DNA of 64,000 nt. Origin: Acestrorhynchus altus. Taxonomy: Eukaryota > Chordata > Actinopteri > Characiformes > Acestrorhynchidae. The position numbers were made by a program, and so were the translations under genes. Shown here in pieces: positions 21,001 through 32,384 of this stretch (position 1 is its first letter; each line of letters starts with the position of its first letter). Below the pieces are notes generated by a model. It was not told where the DNA came from. It made no database searches and worked only from the letters and a program-made list of their open reading frames with translations. The stretch covers positions 4,349,367-4,413,366 of the forward strand of contig CM067523.1 of the NCBI GenBank assembly GCA_034509495.1, in the 5' to 3' direction.

Positions 21001-21966
21001 GCCATTAACCCATCCATTCACTAGGACTCCTCATATCATTGTTGACCAGGACAAACCCAAACCTCATTTTCCCATTCCACCACTGAGGCATCACTAGGCA
21101 GATCCCCAGCTCTGATACATGGCCAACAGTGAAATGCATTTAATTTTTTTAAAGTTTGTGTCAACACCCTACGTTAGACAGCTGTTGAATTTTGGTTGGA
21201 AAACTGGGGTGACATTAAGCTTCACTGGTAGACAGACACTGGATATTGGTTACTTAACACCATGACATAAAGCAGCAGACATGAGTTTTGGCAATTCCAC
21301 AATATGGAAATGTACATCAATATTACATTGATTTAAAACATGGAAAATGGAAAAGGTGGGTTTTGGTAACTTAACATTATAATATTGAATTTTCATCCCC
21401 CGTCAACCTACATCCAATCAGAAAACATGGTGTGTGAAGGCATATGTTAGTTGCCAGCTAAAACTGTAAAGCTGAATATTATGCAGATGATAATATTGTA
21501 TACATAGTTTTTAGACTTCAGCATGTATTTACAGAGATGAGAGTGGAGACACTCTAAGCCCTGTGTTTATTAACAACATTAGCCTCGTGTCTCTAAAGAA
21601 ACACACCTCCAATAATGAATGTGTCTTGGCTGCTTGTGTGCATCTGGTGAAAGTGATAAATCATATTTGTTTGACTTTATGCCAAACTATCTTGTTCCCA
21701 TATGAAAATCTAATATATGGCCATATATGCACATGTATATCTAAGTGTAATATCTAAATATAGAACTAATGTATTTTAATATATATGCATATATGTTTCA
21801 CATCAAAAATTAGACATTTATGCAGCAGATGGGGGTCTTACATGTTTTCTTGTTAGATCTGAGACGTCTTTATTACAATTTAATTTGCATTTAATTGGTG
21901 TCTTGTGTAACTGACAAATAGACATGTGTAAATCTGCTGAATTAGTCTTTATGACTAATCAATTTA
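21001..21966. other. No gene seen; AT-rich sequence
   Basis: Includes ATATATGG-type AT-rich strings (21710-21800) and an ATTTGCAT at 21883-21890. No coding or RNA signal. Confidence 0.35.
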
Positions 21967-22245
21967 CAGTGGCATGCAAAAGTTTGGGCACCCTGTTCTT
22001 CTGAATAAGTGAGCAGAAGATTAATTGAGCTCCAAAAGGCATGAAGTTAAAGATGAAACATTATTTTTAAGTAAAAAAAAAACAAAAACAACAACTAGTA
22101 GAAAATGCAGAAAATGTGGAAATATAGAGCATTTTTGTAAATTTTGTAAACTCATTTTGAAAGATGCTGTAAACAAAATTCTCTGATATTTCATGATGCA
22201 AAAAGTAAGAAATTGACCCACTGTAAGACTGTACATAACCATGTA
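21967..22245 (+). mobile_element. One end of a Tc1-like transposon
   Basis: TA is followed by CAGTGGCATGCAAAAGTTTG and GGGCACCC, a Tc1/mariner-type terminal inverted repeat flanked by the expected TA target. About 250 bases of AT-rich subterminal sequence follow. No right TIR and no transposase remain. Confidence 0.7.
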
Positions 22246-23014
22246 CTATGTACTACTCTAGTTATTATTTAGTGATTTGAGATAAATGAAAAATACCTTC
22301 ATTGGAGTAAATTAGTAAAGATTCAAGATTCATGAAGATAATATATCTGTAATACCAAATATGCATATACATGGCATATATGGGGTATTATATATTGTCA
22401 GTGAATGTGTTAACATACTACCAAAATCTAATTTATCTTTGTGCATCTCAAAGTTATTTTCTTTTTCTGTAAATTTCCCAACTGGATTTTATTTTGTCTT
22501 TCATATTGGTGGCCAAGTAACAAATTGTCTGCCGTCTCCATCCTTCCTCCACCTCAGGACCTCCTCTGTGGGCATGAGGGTAGCATGACCTTACCAGGCA
22601 AATCCACCCTTTTCCCTGGAGCTTTTGGATCCCCTCACTAGCTGCTGTCATGCTGCAGCGCTGTATCCATCATCTGGTCAATGAGGAGTAATGACTGAAG
22701 CGGTGCAAAACAACAGCGCTCTCCCTGTGGCTTCCTGTTAAAGGGGAAACAGAACATGTTGCTATGAAACACACTCTCTCGAGCAGGCCACAGACCTCCA
22801 GACACGCCGCTGTTTGATCACACCTAGAGTGTGTACATCCAGGTGTGTGAGTTATAACAGGATGGGTAGCTTCCTTAATAATTGGCTGATGTAAATGTCA
22901 ATCATCTCCTCGGATGATGATGTGAATATGGATGAGCGGAGAAGCAGCAGGACGGTCTGCAACAACAACTGGACTGCAACAGGAAGCTTTCAATCTTGTA
23001 GAAGAGGAAACATG
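22246..23014. other. No gene seen; complex sequence from about 22540
   Basis: AT-rich up to about 22530, then GC-moderate unique sequence (22540-22930) with the texture of a possible conserved element. Frames on both strands there are mutual shadows. Confidence 0.3.
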
Positions 23015-23050
23015 GAGTTGTGTGTGTGTGTGTGTTTGTGTGTGTGTTCT
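23015..23050. repeat. (TG)n microsatellite
   Basis: About 15 TG units with a TT interruption. Confidence 0.95.
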
Positions 23051-23620
23051 CCTTAAATGAAGGGTCATTTGATTGATGTTGTAAGACTGTAAGAGCAGCA
23101 GTTTTTGGTCCATAAAGAATAATAAGCATGAAGAACTTTAAGTTAAGGTTCAAAAATAGTGCAGTTTGACCTAAGAGGTGGTCTCAGTCTGGATCAACTG
23201 AACCACTGACAACAGACCGGCATCAGATATGGACCTACACACCAAATAATGTTAAGAAGGTAAGAACACTGGTTCATACCCTGGTCTGGATCCCCTGATA
23301 GGGTTCTGTTTCAGTTCGCAAGACAAATTTTGAATCGTTCAGTGCAGTTCCACTAACAATAAAGTTACGGAACCTAAAAGATCGTTTGTAGCAGGAATCG
23401 ATTAGTAGGTTTTTCAGCACAAACTGCTGTTGGCCTCATTGTACAGGAGCAACAACCAATGAGACACCATTCATCTCGCATGCTGTAGTCTTCTACATCT
23501 TCTTAAAGCCAAAAATTTAATTCTTGCTTTTTGGACAAAAACAAACATCTGTAACAAATGAAACGCTCGCAGGTAGCCTATACACGCCACCATCTTCTCA
23601 CTTCCATTTGCTGATGCTGT
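23051..23620. other. No gene seen; unique sequence
   Basis: Unique, moderately AT-rich sequence without recognisable repeat or coding content. Confidence 0.35.
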
Positions 23621-23636
23621 GCAGCGCCCTCTGTTC
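23621..23636 (-). promoter_or_regulatory. CTCF-like motif
   Basis: On the minus strand it reads ACAGAGGGCGCTGC, a close match to the AGGGGGCGCT-type CTCF core (AGAGGGCGCTG variant). A single-motif match by eye; binding is not shown. Confidence 0.35.
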
Positions 23637-24014
23637 TGTGACGTATCCGTTAAGGTTTTGCATCCCAAGAAAATCATGAAAAGTGATCAACATTTTTCAA
23701 CGGGTCAACCATTTTGCAAAAATGCATGCAAAAAAAGTGATGTCTGAAATGTCACAATAAATCCACGATTCAATTAGAATTCAATTAAAACGAGCACTGC
23801 CCTCAATTAAGCCTAGAATCGGTCCTGGGTACGAACTTATGTATGACAAGTAAAACTCCACGAAACAACTTTGCCACAAAGGGTTCTCAGGCAATACCAG
23901 GGAAGAACCACATTTTTGTCCCCAAAGAACCCTGCGTGACCCGTGACGAACACTTTACCGTACGTTAATACTTCAGGAAGTTTACTATTATAAAGAAGTA
24001 GATAACATGCATTA

Positions 24015-24365
24015 TTGTATGGAACCTACACTGCTCTATTCGACTCCACTCACTTTTTCATACCTGCTATCTTGTTTGTTTTCAACTACCACACGTCCAG
24101 AGCAAATGGAGCTGGTGAGGAAAACACATTTGAACATGTCACGCCTGATACGGAGTCTGGAGTCCAGAACACTCACTACACACGTTCATTCAATGGCTTG
24201 TCGAGCACTCCAGTTCTGCTGATAATGTGAACCCAGACGCCAATGACCAATCACTATTTGTCATAGCTAGACTATTAGAATTTAACGTTGCCACTGCATG
24301 GTACCTATACTACTTGACTCCACCTGACTTTACTCATTTTTTGGTAACTGATACCTTTCCCGCTG
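24015..24365. repeat. Possible hAT-like short repeat with two related segments
   Basis: Two stretches, 24018-24065 and 24299-24365, share a GGTACCTA/GGAACCTA start, a CGACTCCAC/TGACTCCAC core and an ACTCATTTTT/ACTCACTTTTT tail in direct orientation. Strings of this GGTACC-ACTCGACTC kind occur in fish non-autonomous repeats; family uncertain. Confidence 0.35.
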
Positions 24366-24626
24366 CCTCAGCTACCTCACAAAATACAGCAGGTCTCATT
24401 GAAAAGCATTAAAGCCGTGGTTTGTATAGGTTTACAGAGTCTAAATGACATTATCTGAACAGGTTTCCGGATTTAACAATTTTATATTTAACAGAGAAAA
24501 TTCATTGAGATGGTAAATTTAGTGGTAAATAAATTGATTTCAGGAACTATTTAGCTATTTTTGCATCAATCTAGTGCAGTAAACTTGGCCCTATTTGTTA
24601 TATTTAAGTCATCTCTGTTCAAAAAA

Positions 24627-24750
24627 GACACTTTTAGCTCGTAACAGGCTTGCAAGTAACATATATAGTTTTAACTCATAGGCTCGCAAGTAACATACAC
24701 TTTTAGCTCGTAACAGGCTCGCTAGTAACATAGACGTCTAACTCATTAGG
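24627..24750. repeat. Minisatellite, unit about 33-38 bases, three-plus copies
   Basis: Each unit reads roughly TTTTAGCTCGTAACAGGC then TCGCAAGTAACATA. Units begin at about 24632, 24669 and 24701, with a partial fourth after 24733. The second unit lacks the TAACAG hexamer. Confidence 0.8.
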
Positions 24751-24997
24751 GTGCACTCAAAAATATAGGAAAAAAACACAAGTGTGCATCCTTTTCAGTG
24801 TGTAGGTGTGTCTCGGTCTGTAGGTGTGTGTATGAGAAAGAAAGGGGTTTAGAGGGAAAAGGAAGTGTCATGTCTCTTCCTCCCTCTGTAGAGTAATGAA
24901 TGTGTGTGTCTGGAGGGTTAGCTGCTCGTCCTTCTCTCGTTACTCTGATTTATGTGTGGGACACATTAACAGCGAAATGGCATGCAGAACTTGCACC

Positions 24998-24998
<1 letters not shown>
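24751..24998. other. No gene seen
   Basis: TG/AG-rich unique sequence between two simple repeats. Confidence 0.35.
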
Positions 24999-25046
<48 letters not shown>

Positions 25047-25047
25047 C
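24999..25047. repeat. (GA)n microsatellite
   Basis: About 24 GA units with one CA interruption. Confidence 0.96.
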
Positions 25048-25298
25048 ACCTCTCATATAGTACTCATGGACATGCCTCATTTAGTGTGAGCAGAAATGAA
25101 CCGGTACTCTGGCTACTTAAAACAGCTGTGCAGCTCCAAAACCTCCAAAAATGTGTTTAATTTAACGATGTCGTAACAGGTTCTGAAACAAGATGAAAGT
25201 GAAGGAAATGAGCACTTTAATGTATGTCAATGTAATGGCACTTAATTCCAAAGATTTTTAAATTTCTGGACAAGCTATAGCATACCCAGAGTCCTTAA

Positions 25299-26171
25299 CC
25301 CTTAGAACCCTAGGCTAATTTTGTGGGATATTTTCATAGTTTGATGTACTTTTTTTCCACCAAACATTGTTTTTTATAGGAGACAGTCTCACATGACAGA
25401 TAGTATTTTCAGGAGATCCTAGGCTACTCCAATTTGTTTTTATTTGAGATGTAAATGTTAACAGAATTAAAATATTTGTATGATTATTATATGTTTAGAT
25501 CAAACATTTGCTTATGTTTTTGGTTCATAAGGACTAAATAACACGTTCAATGTCAGATATCTTTTACATGGCAAAATGTTTATGTGCAATCATTTTGATT
25601 AATTATTTGTGGCGATTAGACTGACAAGGATATTAAGTTCAAAATACTCATCAATAGTAAACAAACAAACAAAAAACAACAACCCTGAACTGCCTTTGTT
25701 ATTTTGTATTTTTATTTATTTATTTATTTTTTTTTTTTTGTATCGTGATTATCTATTTTCAGAACTTCAATTCTGAAATTTGATCACTGTGAGTAAAAAA
25801 AAAAGACAACAGCTCTTTCCTTCACATTTTCACAAGTCTAATGCTCATGCTATAACAAACTTGATCATTAGAAAGAAAGAAACAAATGAATGAACGAATA
25901 AACCAACATGATCACGACAAAAACAAAAGGACTAACAAAGACTGACTGAAAACCAGGAACTTAAATGCAAGGACAACATGATAAACACCTGGGACTAGAG
26001 AACGAATGGGCGGGGTTACAAATGAGATACAGATGGGGATGGGCGGAGCAAGGGTGGAGAGAGGACCAAAACAAAAACATGTGAGCAGAAGCAGATGGGG
26101 AAAAGCCAAAAAAAAAGACAAGATGGGAAGACAGGAGAGTAAAAGGACTGATACGTGACAGGTTCTAAGAG
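25299..26171 (+). mobile_element. Family A TTAA element, copy 4, both termini, with an internal foreign segment
   Basis: TTAA (25295-25298) precedes CCCTTAGAACCCTAGGCT; the right terminus GGTTCTAAGAG is followed by TTAA (26172-26175). The left half is collinear with the other copies. From about 25860 to 26160 the usual right half, including the conserved core, is replaced by an A/G-rich segment with GGGCGGGGTTACAAATGAG strings that I cannot assign (perhaps a retroelement tail). It is the clearest evidence for the TTAA duplication. Confidence 0.9.
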
Positions 26172-26870
26172 TTAAACAATGTAAATGAACCTCTTAGACC
26201 CTGTATCTAAGTCCACTTTTCTTCACCTGCATAACTGCATTATTGTGAAAATAACATCAGGTTAACCGGCCCTTGGGGCCTCCTATGTGAGGCTCCTCAT
26301 GATATTCTGAACTTTTGCCAAACAATAATCAGACATTCTGCATTAACATTGTTCACTGGATAAGAATTGTAGGCTTCAATGCTTCAACACTTACTTGTAC
26401 ATATTGTTTGTTGCATATCTTGACCTTTGTGCACTGATGTTTTTACACTGCAGTGCATTTATCATCCTCCATGTTCTTCTGCTGCTCTAGAACCCAAATG
26501 TTACCTTGTTTGCCCGCAGTACATTCACTTTCTCATTTAGTACACATCACAATGAAATCTGTTCTCTGTAGGTTTGCCTAGAAGTTAAGTTTAAAGGGGA
26601 TTTTTGTTAAACATTCTTCATAATTCAAAAAATCACAAGTAAACAAAAATCATTTCGATTGTTTTGATGTGAAATGGTGCACGCAAATGCACTTACAGTG
26701 GTAATAATAAGAATGATCATTAATATTTACTATTTACTTAACTTATTTACTACACAAAATGAACAGCGAACCTACAAATGTCTTCAGAGATTGATATATA
26801 ATGTTGATGCTTGCAAAATAGCTGTAAGTCTGATAAATACAGTAACTGCACCTGAAAGCTAAGGTCATCC
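26172..26870. other. No gene seen; holds a family J-related fragment
   Basis: The stretch at 26188-26250 resembles 1752-1815. The rest is AT-rich unique sequence. Confidence 0.35.
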
Positions 26871-27206
26871 AAACCTTCATTAGATCAACGTCCACTTTGA
26901 TAACTGTCATCCTCAGCACTCCTTGCTCCAGTACTGGAGTGTTTTATTGCAATCAGTGGCTACGTCTGCTTGCACTGGAGAAAACGTGGCAGAAATAATT
27001 TTATAAAGGGTTTGAGGGTCTGGATTGAAGTGTTCCTGTAAGAATTCCAGTGGTGTAAGCAATTTATTTCTTAACACATAGTTCATATTGTTTAAGGCAT
27101 GTCATATATCTGTCAGCGATGACACAAAATATGGCTTTAATACACCATCACACACAAAAGGGGGCATGAAAGAAATACTTCTATCGCCCTTTTGCCTTCT
27201 CTTCTG
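26870..27206. promoter_or_regulatory. Complex non-coding island
   Basis: Repeat-free sequence with mixed composition, ending at a poly-A run. Possible conserved non-coding sequence; weak evidence. Confidence 0.25.
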
Positions 27207-27232
27207 AAAAAAAAAAAAAAAAAAAAAAAAAA
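27207..27232. repeat. Poly-A run
   Basis: A run of about 26 A. No retroelement sequence is recognisable upstream, so it is not called a retroposed tail. Confidence 0.95.
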
Positions 27233-27668
27233 CCTCCAGGAGAGGTGGTAGTTATTTTTATTATCTCTTAAAGAGCAAACGTGCAGCACAAGACCCAACC
27301 AATCCTCCGCCCGGCCACACTTTTGCAATCTGCTCCGATATGGTCGCATGGAGCAAGCAAATAGCTTTCAAACACAAAAGTCCTGCAAACACAAACACAA
27401 ATGTGGAAGCATTTAGGAATGCACCCATCCTGGGGTAGCTTTTGAAGTGGAAAACCTGGCTGGAGAAGCAGGCCTCTCACTGACAGGGTGCTGCAGTATC
27501 AGACCATTTATTAATATCTGGTTAGAATGCTGTCAGAAATGGCAGATTGTACGTATTACACTGGTTTCGACACAAAGAAGTAATCACTTACTTCCTAAAC
27601 TCTTAAAGAGACCGTTTCATGAAAACATTAATGCAGTTTTAAGATATAAAAGTAAGTAAGTAAACATA
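27233..27668. other. No gene seen; unique sequence
   Basis: Unique sequence with 70-residue frames on both strands that shadow each other; no domain seen. Confidence 0.35.
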
Positions 27669-27669
27669 C

Positions 27670-27743
<74 letters not shown>
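27669..27743. repeat. (AT)n-(GT)n compound microsatellite
   Basis: About 13 AT units and about 24 GT units, the same layout as 3136-3223. Confidence 0.97.
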
Positions 27744-27746
<3 letters not shown>

Positions 27747-28130
27747 ATGTTGCTCGCTGCATATATAGCAGAGAAGCCTCTGACTGGCTACTTTCCACCT
27801 TGCTCTCTCCTCACACTTGTCTCAACCCCCTAAAGTGCAATTTTCAAACATGTGACATGTGCAGGAGCTGATACTGGAGCATAATGTAAGATTATGATCA
27901 TAAAATCCCAGCTTCAGAACCAATTATATGTTCCACTCTCAACTGTTGCCACTCTGGGCTGGGATGCTGCTACTGCATTGTTTACGTTTGGTGAAGACCA
28001 TTGGAACTGCATAATCAGACCTGTATTTGTGTAACATCCAGCTAACATTACCACATCAGTCCACATGCTTCTTTCACTGCAGATGCCAGTTCTGTGTGCC
28101 TCAGGTTGTTCAAAGTGTGAATATGCCTGA

Positions 28131-28146
28131 CACTAGGGGGCGCCCA
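28131..28146 (+). promoter_or_regulatory. CTCF-like motif
   Basis: CACTAGGGGGCGCCCA matches the central CTCF core (CCA(C/G)(C/T)AG(G/A)GGGC). It lies in a segment that ends near 28195 with CCTAATGTTGCTTTAA, resembling the end of the 34678-34879 element. Motif seen by eye only. Confidence 0.4.
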
Positions 28147-28248
28147 GGAGCAAGACATTCCAGTTCTCACCTAATGTTGCTTTAATGTATGTTGAATGTA
28201 CAACTACATGCCTGCAGGAGCCAACTCCAGAACTATGTCCAAACTTAT

Positions 28249-28815
28249 CATTCTCAGTGCTGCTGTGACGCTGACATGGTGGTGGTGTGTTAGTGTGTGT
28301 TGCACTGGTATGAGTTGACCAGACACAGCAGTGCTGCTGAAGTGTTTAAACACCATGTCCACTCACTGTCCACTCTATTAGACCTAGTGTCTCCACCTTC
28401 AATATGTAAAATCAGAGACAGAAGCTCATCGTTTTCTGCAGAGTTTGTGTTGGTCATCCTCTAGTCCTTCATCAGTGCTCACAGGACAGATATGGATTGG
28501 ATGTTTCCGGGTGGTGAATTATTCTCAGTCCAGCAGGGACACTGTGGAGTTTAAACATTCCAGCAGCACTGCTGTGTCTGGTCCACTCATGTCAGTGTGA
28601 CTGCAGTGCTGAGAATGACCCACCACCCACGTAAAACATGCTGCGTGGTGGTTCTGTGGGGTCCTGACCACTGAAGATCCGGTTGAAAGGAGGAGAATAA
28701 AGTATGTAGAGAAACAGATGGATGACAGACTCTAATTAGGGAACTACAAAGTCCTCCTGTGTGGTCAGAGGAGCTGATGGAATGGGCAGTGAGAGTAGAA
28801 ACAAGTGTAGATTGT
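28249..28815. mobile_element. Family C foldback element, copy 1
   Basis: Contains the family hallmarks in order: CATTCTCAGTGCTGC, GACACAGCAGTGCTGCTG, CACTCACTGTCCACTCTATT, CATCCTCTAGTCCTTCATCA, then the inverted CCAGCAGCACTGCTGTGTCT and GTGCTGAGAATGACCCACCA. The arms are inverted copies of each other. Outer TIRs are lost. Confidence 0.8.
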
Positions 28816-29899
28816 GTAGTTTTATATGGGGAGCAATGTAAGGTTTTGAAGGTTTAAAAGCAGATCAGTTTGAAGGCTTTGTCTACATGTGGCCCTCACA
28901 CATGTTCACAGATTCCCAGGAGTTTCTCCAAGAGTTGCAGCCTCATGAAAAGCAATTTGGACATTACTAATTGCTGGATATAAGCTTCCAGGATTTGTTA
29001 AGTACATTAGTCTCGTAGTTCCAGTTAAAACAGCCAAGGAAGCAAAACATTCTCTGGCTGACTGACTGCACTTAGGGTAAGAAATTACTTTTCTACTTTG
29101 TGACTTTTTGTATGTAGGCCTAGAAGAAAAGTACTAGAAGGTAACTAGAAGATCTAAAAATGGTCCATCTCTCTTTTCTTCAGCAGGACTTTGTCAACCA
29201 AAGAATTTCCGAGAAATAGTGAGGAAAGCCCAATGGGTGTGCAGTGACTGCGGAGTCTGACTGAGTCAGCCACTGTTGTTCTGCTCCATGCTGTGTCTTT
29301 GGGCTCTCAGGACAAAAGCAAAATGCCTGACATTTTTTTTTTTTTTGCTTCACTCTCTCTATCTCTTTTTTTTCTCTCCTCCTTATCCCTTGGTAAAAGT
29401 CTCAGGTTGGTGTGTGTGTGGGAGCCAGAGGGGTGGAGAGAGGGGAGGTGCACTGTAAACATTTGGTAATTAGGAGCCCAGAATATCCGCTATCATTGCA
29501 CTTTTTTGTTCCACAAAGGACTTCAGAGCAGGAGAAACAAGGGCTGTCTTTTTTTATCACTGCTTTTTTTTTTTTTTGCCACACTTGTGGAACGGATGGT
29601 AGGTAGTCTTGATCTTCATTTTGCAGCCTCTGGCGGCAATAATATTAATTAATGGAGCTTGCTGAGTTCCACCCATACCTAAGCTGTGCAGGAACTGCAC
29701 CAGGGCGCCCCCAAGGAGGAAGGACATAGCCCCGTTTTTTTCTCCTTGCCATGCTAAAATTTCAAAATCGCAATTTCACGTCGACTCAAAGAAAGGCAAA
29801 CAATGCATTGTGTGCTCATGTATCCAGAATAGAAGATGGATGGTGCTTCGTTTTACTGTCTTACAGTAATTACAGTGAATTTACATGCGTGTACATTAA
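28816..29899. promoter_or_regulatory. Unique sequence with a complex island at about 29200-29800
   Basis: Mostly repeat-free apart from poly-T patches near 29332 and 29563. GGCGGCAATAATATTAATTAATGG at 29630-29654 is ATTA-rich and adjoins GC-rich sequence. The frames at 29276-29606 are short and composition-driven. Possible conserved element, inferred. Confidence 0.3.
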
Positions 29900-30165
29900 C
29901 TTTTAATGTTCTTTTATTCACCAAAAACAAACAAGCAAACAAACAAAAAAACTATTTGTAATAGACAATCATACATGTCAGATATTGTTATTTTAAAGAG
30001 ATGTCTTGGACATCACTAGCCCCACCCCACTCACTAATCAGTCAAAGTCTGCATGCAGGTGGAGCATGTACATGTGGACTGAGCAGTAAACATGCACTGG
30101 AAGCTCCTTTGGCTTGATAGCTCCTTTATATGATATTTCATTACATGCCATGGTGAGACATGGGT
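29900..30165 (+). mobile_element. Family A TTAA element, copy 5, internally deleted
   Basis: Preceded by TTAA (29896-29899). A short left part (TGTTCTTTTATTCACCAAAAA) is joined almost directly to the right-half segment with CACTAATCAGTCAAAGTCTG and the family core (30057-30112), so several hundred bases are missing. Right terminus not seen. Confidence 0.7.
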
Positions 30166-30237
30166 AAGTATGTGGTGTTGGTTTGGGTGAAAACTACTGT
30201 TTTATCAGCTTATTTACCTCCCTGTTAATTTGTAGGC

Positions 30238-30345
30238 ATCCCTATCCACTGCACCCAGGGAGCAGTTGGGGCATTAAGTACCTTACTCAAACCAGCAAGC
30301 TTCCAGTCACAAGGCTGGTTCTCTAACCTCCAGGCCATGGCTGCG
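30238..30345 (-). mobile_element. tRNA-derived SINE fragment, copy 3 (reverse)
   Basis: The reverse complement contains ATGGCCTGGAGGTTAG (A-box side) and GCTTGCTGGTTTGAG (B-box side) at the spacing seen in the full copy at 43.74 kb, plus CTTGTGACTGGAAG between them. The body beyond the tRNA head diverges, suggesting a related subfamily or heavy decay. Confidence 0.65.
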
Positions 30346-30400
30346 ACTAAAAGCACACTACAGCACATGGTTTTCAAACCTATGTCTGTGTGGTCCACTA

Positions 30401-30414
30401 CAGCGCCACCCGAT
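30401..30414 (-). promoter_or_regulatory. CTCF-like motif (weak)
   Basis: The minus strand reads TCGGGTGGCGCTG, resembling the AGGTGGCGCT form of the CTCF core. Weak single-motif match. Confidence 0.25.
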
Positions 30415-30860
30415 GTACAGACCTATAGCCCACTCAACCTCAAAATGCACAAATTTTTAACTTCATGCCGTGTGGAGATCAATTCATCTACAACAGACCA
30501 GGGAGCTGAAACCTTTGCCTGCCACTGTAAATTCATTGGTCACACAGACTGTAATTTGTATCTTCCTGAACGTATGTGAGACCCACATTTTTTGCGTATA
30601 TGTCTAATATTTGATGTGTTCGTATATGTAAGTCATATATGTCTGATCATTTATGATATGCATACATTTTATGATGTGCATATATGGCCATATATTAGTT
30701 TCCCATATTAAATTTCAAAACCCTCACTGCAACATACTGAGATTTACGTTCAGATATGTGTGTCTCGCTGAAAGTTGATGTAGTCAAGCTCATTATGTGA
30801 CTGGTGTCCCTTAGTGGGAAACTAATGAAACCAAGGCCACTTGTAAGCAGCACAAGATCT
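30415..30860. other. No gene seen; AT-rich sequence
   Basis: Holds CATATATGG-type AT-rich strings similar to 21710-21800. The 80-residue frame at 30337-30579 starts inside the SINE fragment and has no domain. Confidence 0.35.
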
Positions 30861-31320
30861 GATTGAATCTGTAAGGATGGGCTTCCCTGTGAGTGGTGTG
30901 TATGTGTGTGTGAGGCTCCCTGGGCAGTGGGTGGTAGCTGGTGGCAGCAGTGGCTGGTGTAAAACGCTGTGATTGTTTTAATGGTGGGGCGGGCTGAAGC
31001 TGGCTGTAATTAGCTTGCTGCAGGTTGCTAGGCCCAGCTCATTTGTGTCAGGCAGCGAGTAATTGTGTTGTAAAGCATGGAGCTGCTGAGTGATGGAGGT
31101 AGCCGGCGCTGACGCTGATTTGTGGGGCTGCGGCCTTGCTGCACGCATTACTAAACCTTCCTGATGTATTTATTTATGCCGCACAAATATAAAAGGAAAT
31201 CAAGAGAGGGGATGGCTCTCACTGGAACACTGGCAGTGAGTGGAGGGATATCTTGTGTGTGTGATTACAGTACAGCCTGTATAGGGTAATAACGGATGGT
31301 GTAGGTGTACGTGTGTCGTA
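30860..31320. promoter_or_regulatory. Complex non-coding island, possible conserved element
   Basis: Repeat-free sequence with CTGTAATTAGCTTGCTGCAG (31003-31022), a GAGTAATTGTGTTG string and a GC-rich block near 31100, then AT-rich TATTTATTTATGCC. Its mix of homeodomain-type cores and GC-rich stretches resembles vertebrate conserved non-coding elements. Inference only. Confidence 0.35.
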
Positions 31321-31363
31321 TATGCATGGTGTTGCTTATGCTGCTGTTACTTATTATGCTTGC

Positions 31364-31707
31364 ACACTGTAAATGTCCAAATGTTTGTGGACACCCTTTC
31401 CTAAGAATGAGTTTAGCTACTTTAATTTGCCCCCACTAGTATTGCAAATAGAAGTTGTAAGTTAGAGCAGTGGAACAGTGGACCCGTGTTCCCTGGAATG
31501 ATTCAACTCTTTCACATGAGCTGGTAATAAGGTGGGGTGGTGGTCATCCAACATCCTGGCCTCACCAATGTACAATCAAATTCTCACAGCAGTGCTAAAC
31601 ATTGTAGCAGACACTCTTTCTGGACAGTAGAGACAGTTACTCCAACAAAAACTTTTTAATACCCCAATGAACCATGAGGTGTCCCAATACTTTTGTCCGT
31701 AGTGTTT
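31364..31707. mobile_element. Family B short Tc1-type element (MITE), copy 4, both TIRs
   Basis: Left end ACACTGTAAATGTCCAAATG and right end GTGTCCCAATACTTTTGTCC followed by GTAGTGT are imperfect inverted repeats. At about 344 bases it is the most complete short copy. The body has the TTACTCCAACAAAA phrase. No coding capacity. Confidence 0.85.
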
Positions 31708-32384
31708 CTATCCAGTGTTTGCATATTTTTGAGCATTATCAACATTATTGTCATTATCTCAACAACGTGTGATTTCTCTAAGGGTGTTTTCTTGTAGGTT
31801 TTGCTTGTCATAACCATGGAAACCAAGACTGACAAGGGAGCACATCAGGCAAGAGAGAAGAATTTTAATCTCTTCATGATTTCTATAAATAACAGTAATT
31901 AAAAGACTTGCTCTAATGACTGGATCACCTGTCAGGTTGCTGCACTTTTTACTGAAGTGTGAAAATCAGCTTGTAGCTGCAGTGCACCAGTGATCTGGAA
32001 TTTAATGCAGGAGTATCTAAAATTCAGTTCATTGGTGTCACTTAATTATTTTTAACTTTTAATTTCTAGCCATCTTCAGACAGCCTGTAATTGTTTTAGT
32101 TAAGCTTAACTTTTCTTTTAAATTTTATATATATATATATATATAATCTTTTAAGATAGTTTCTCATTGTTTATTTATTTACTACTTCTAATTTGAAATT
32201 TAATTTTGCTCACTTTTGTGTGGAAATTTGAAGTTTTTGGTTTCATTTGTCTTTAACTGTTTTATCATTTCTCTAAGCTGATTTTATTGCTGGTTTACAT
32301 AGTTCTCTCATTTAAGTTTAATTTCATAAATGTAATAAACTTATTTAAACTATAAGCTGTAAATGCTCACGCCAAAGGCACTGG
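31708..32384. other. No gene seen; AT-rich sequence with a (TA)n run
   Basis: AT-rich unique sequence including about ten TA units at 32126-32145. No coding signal. Confidence 0.4.

Noticed and set aside
27207..27232. Poly-A tail of a retroposed gene
   Set aside because: No recognisable processed-gene or LINE/SINE sequence upstream and no target-site duplication seen.
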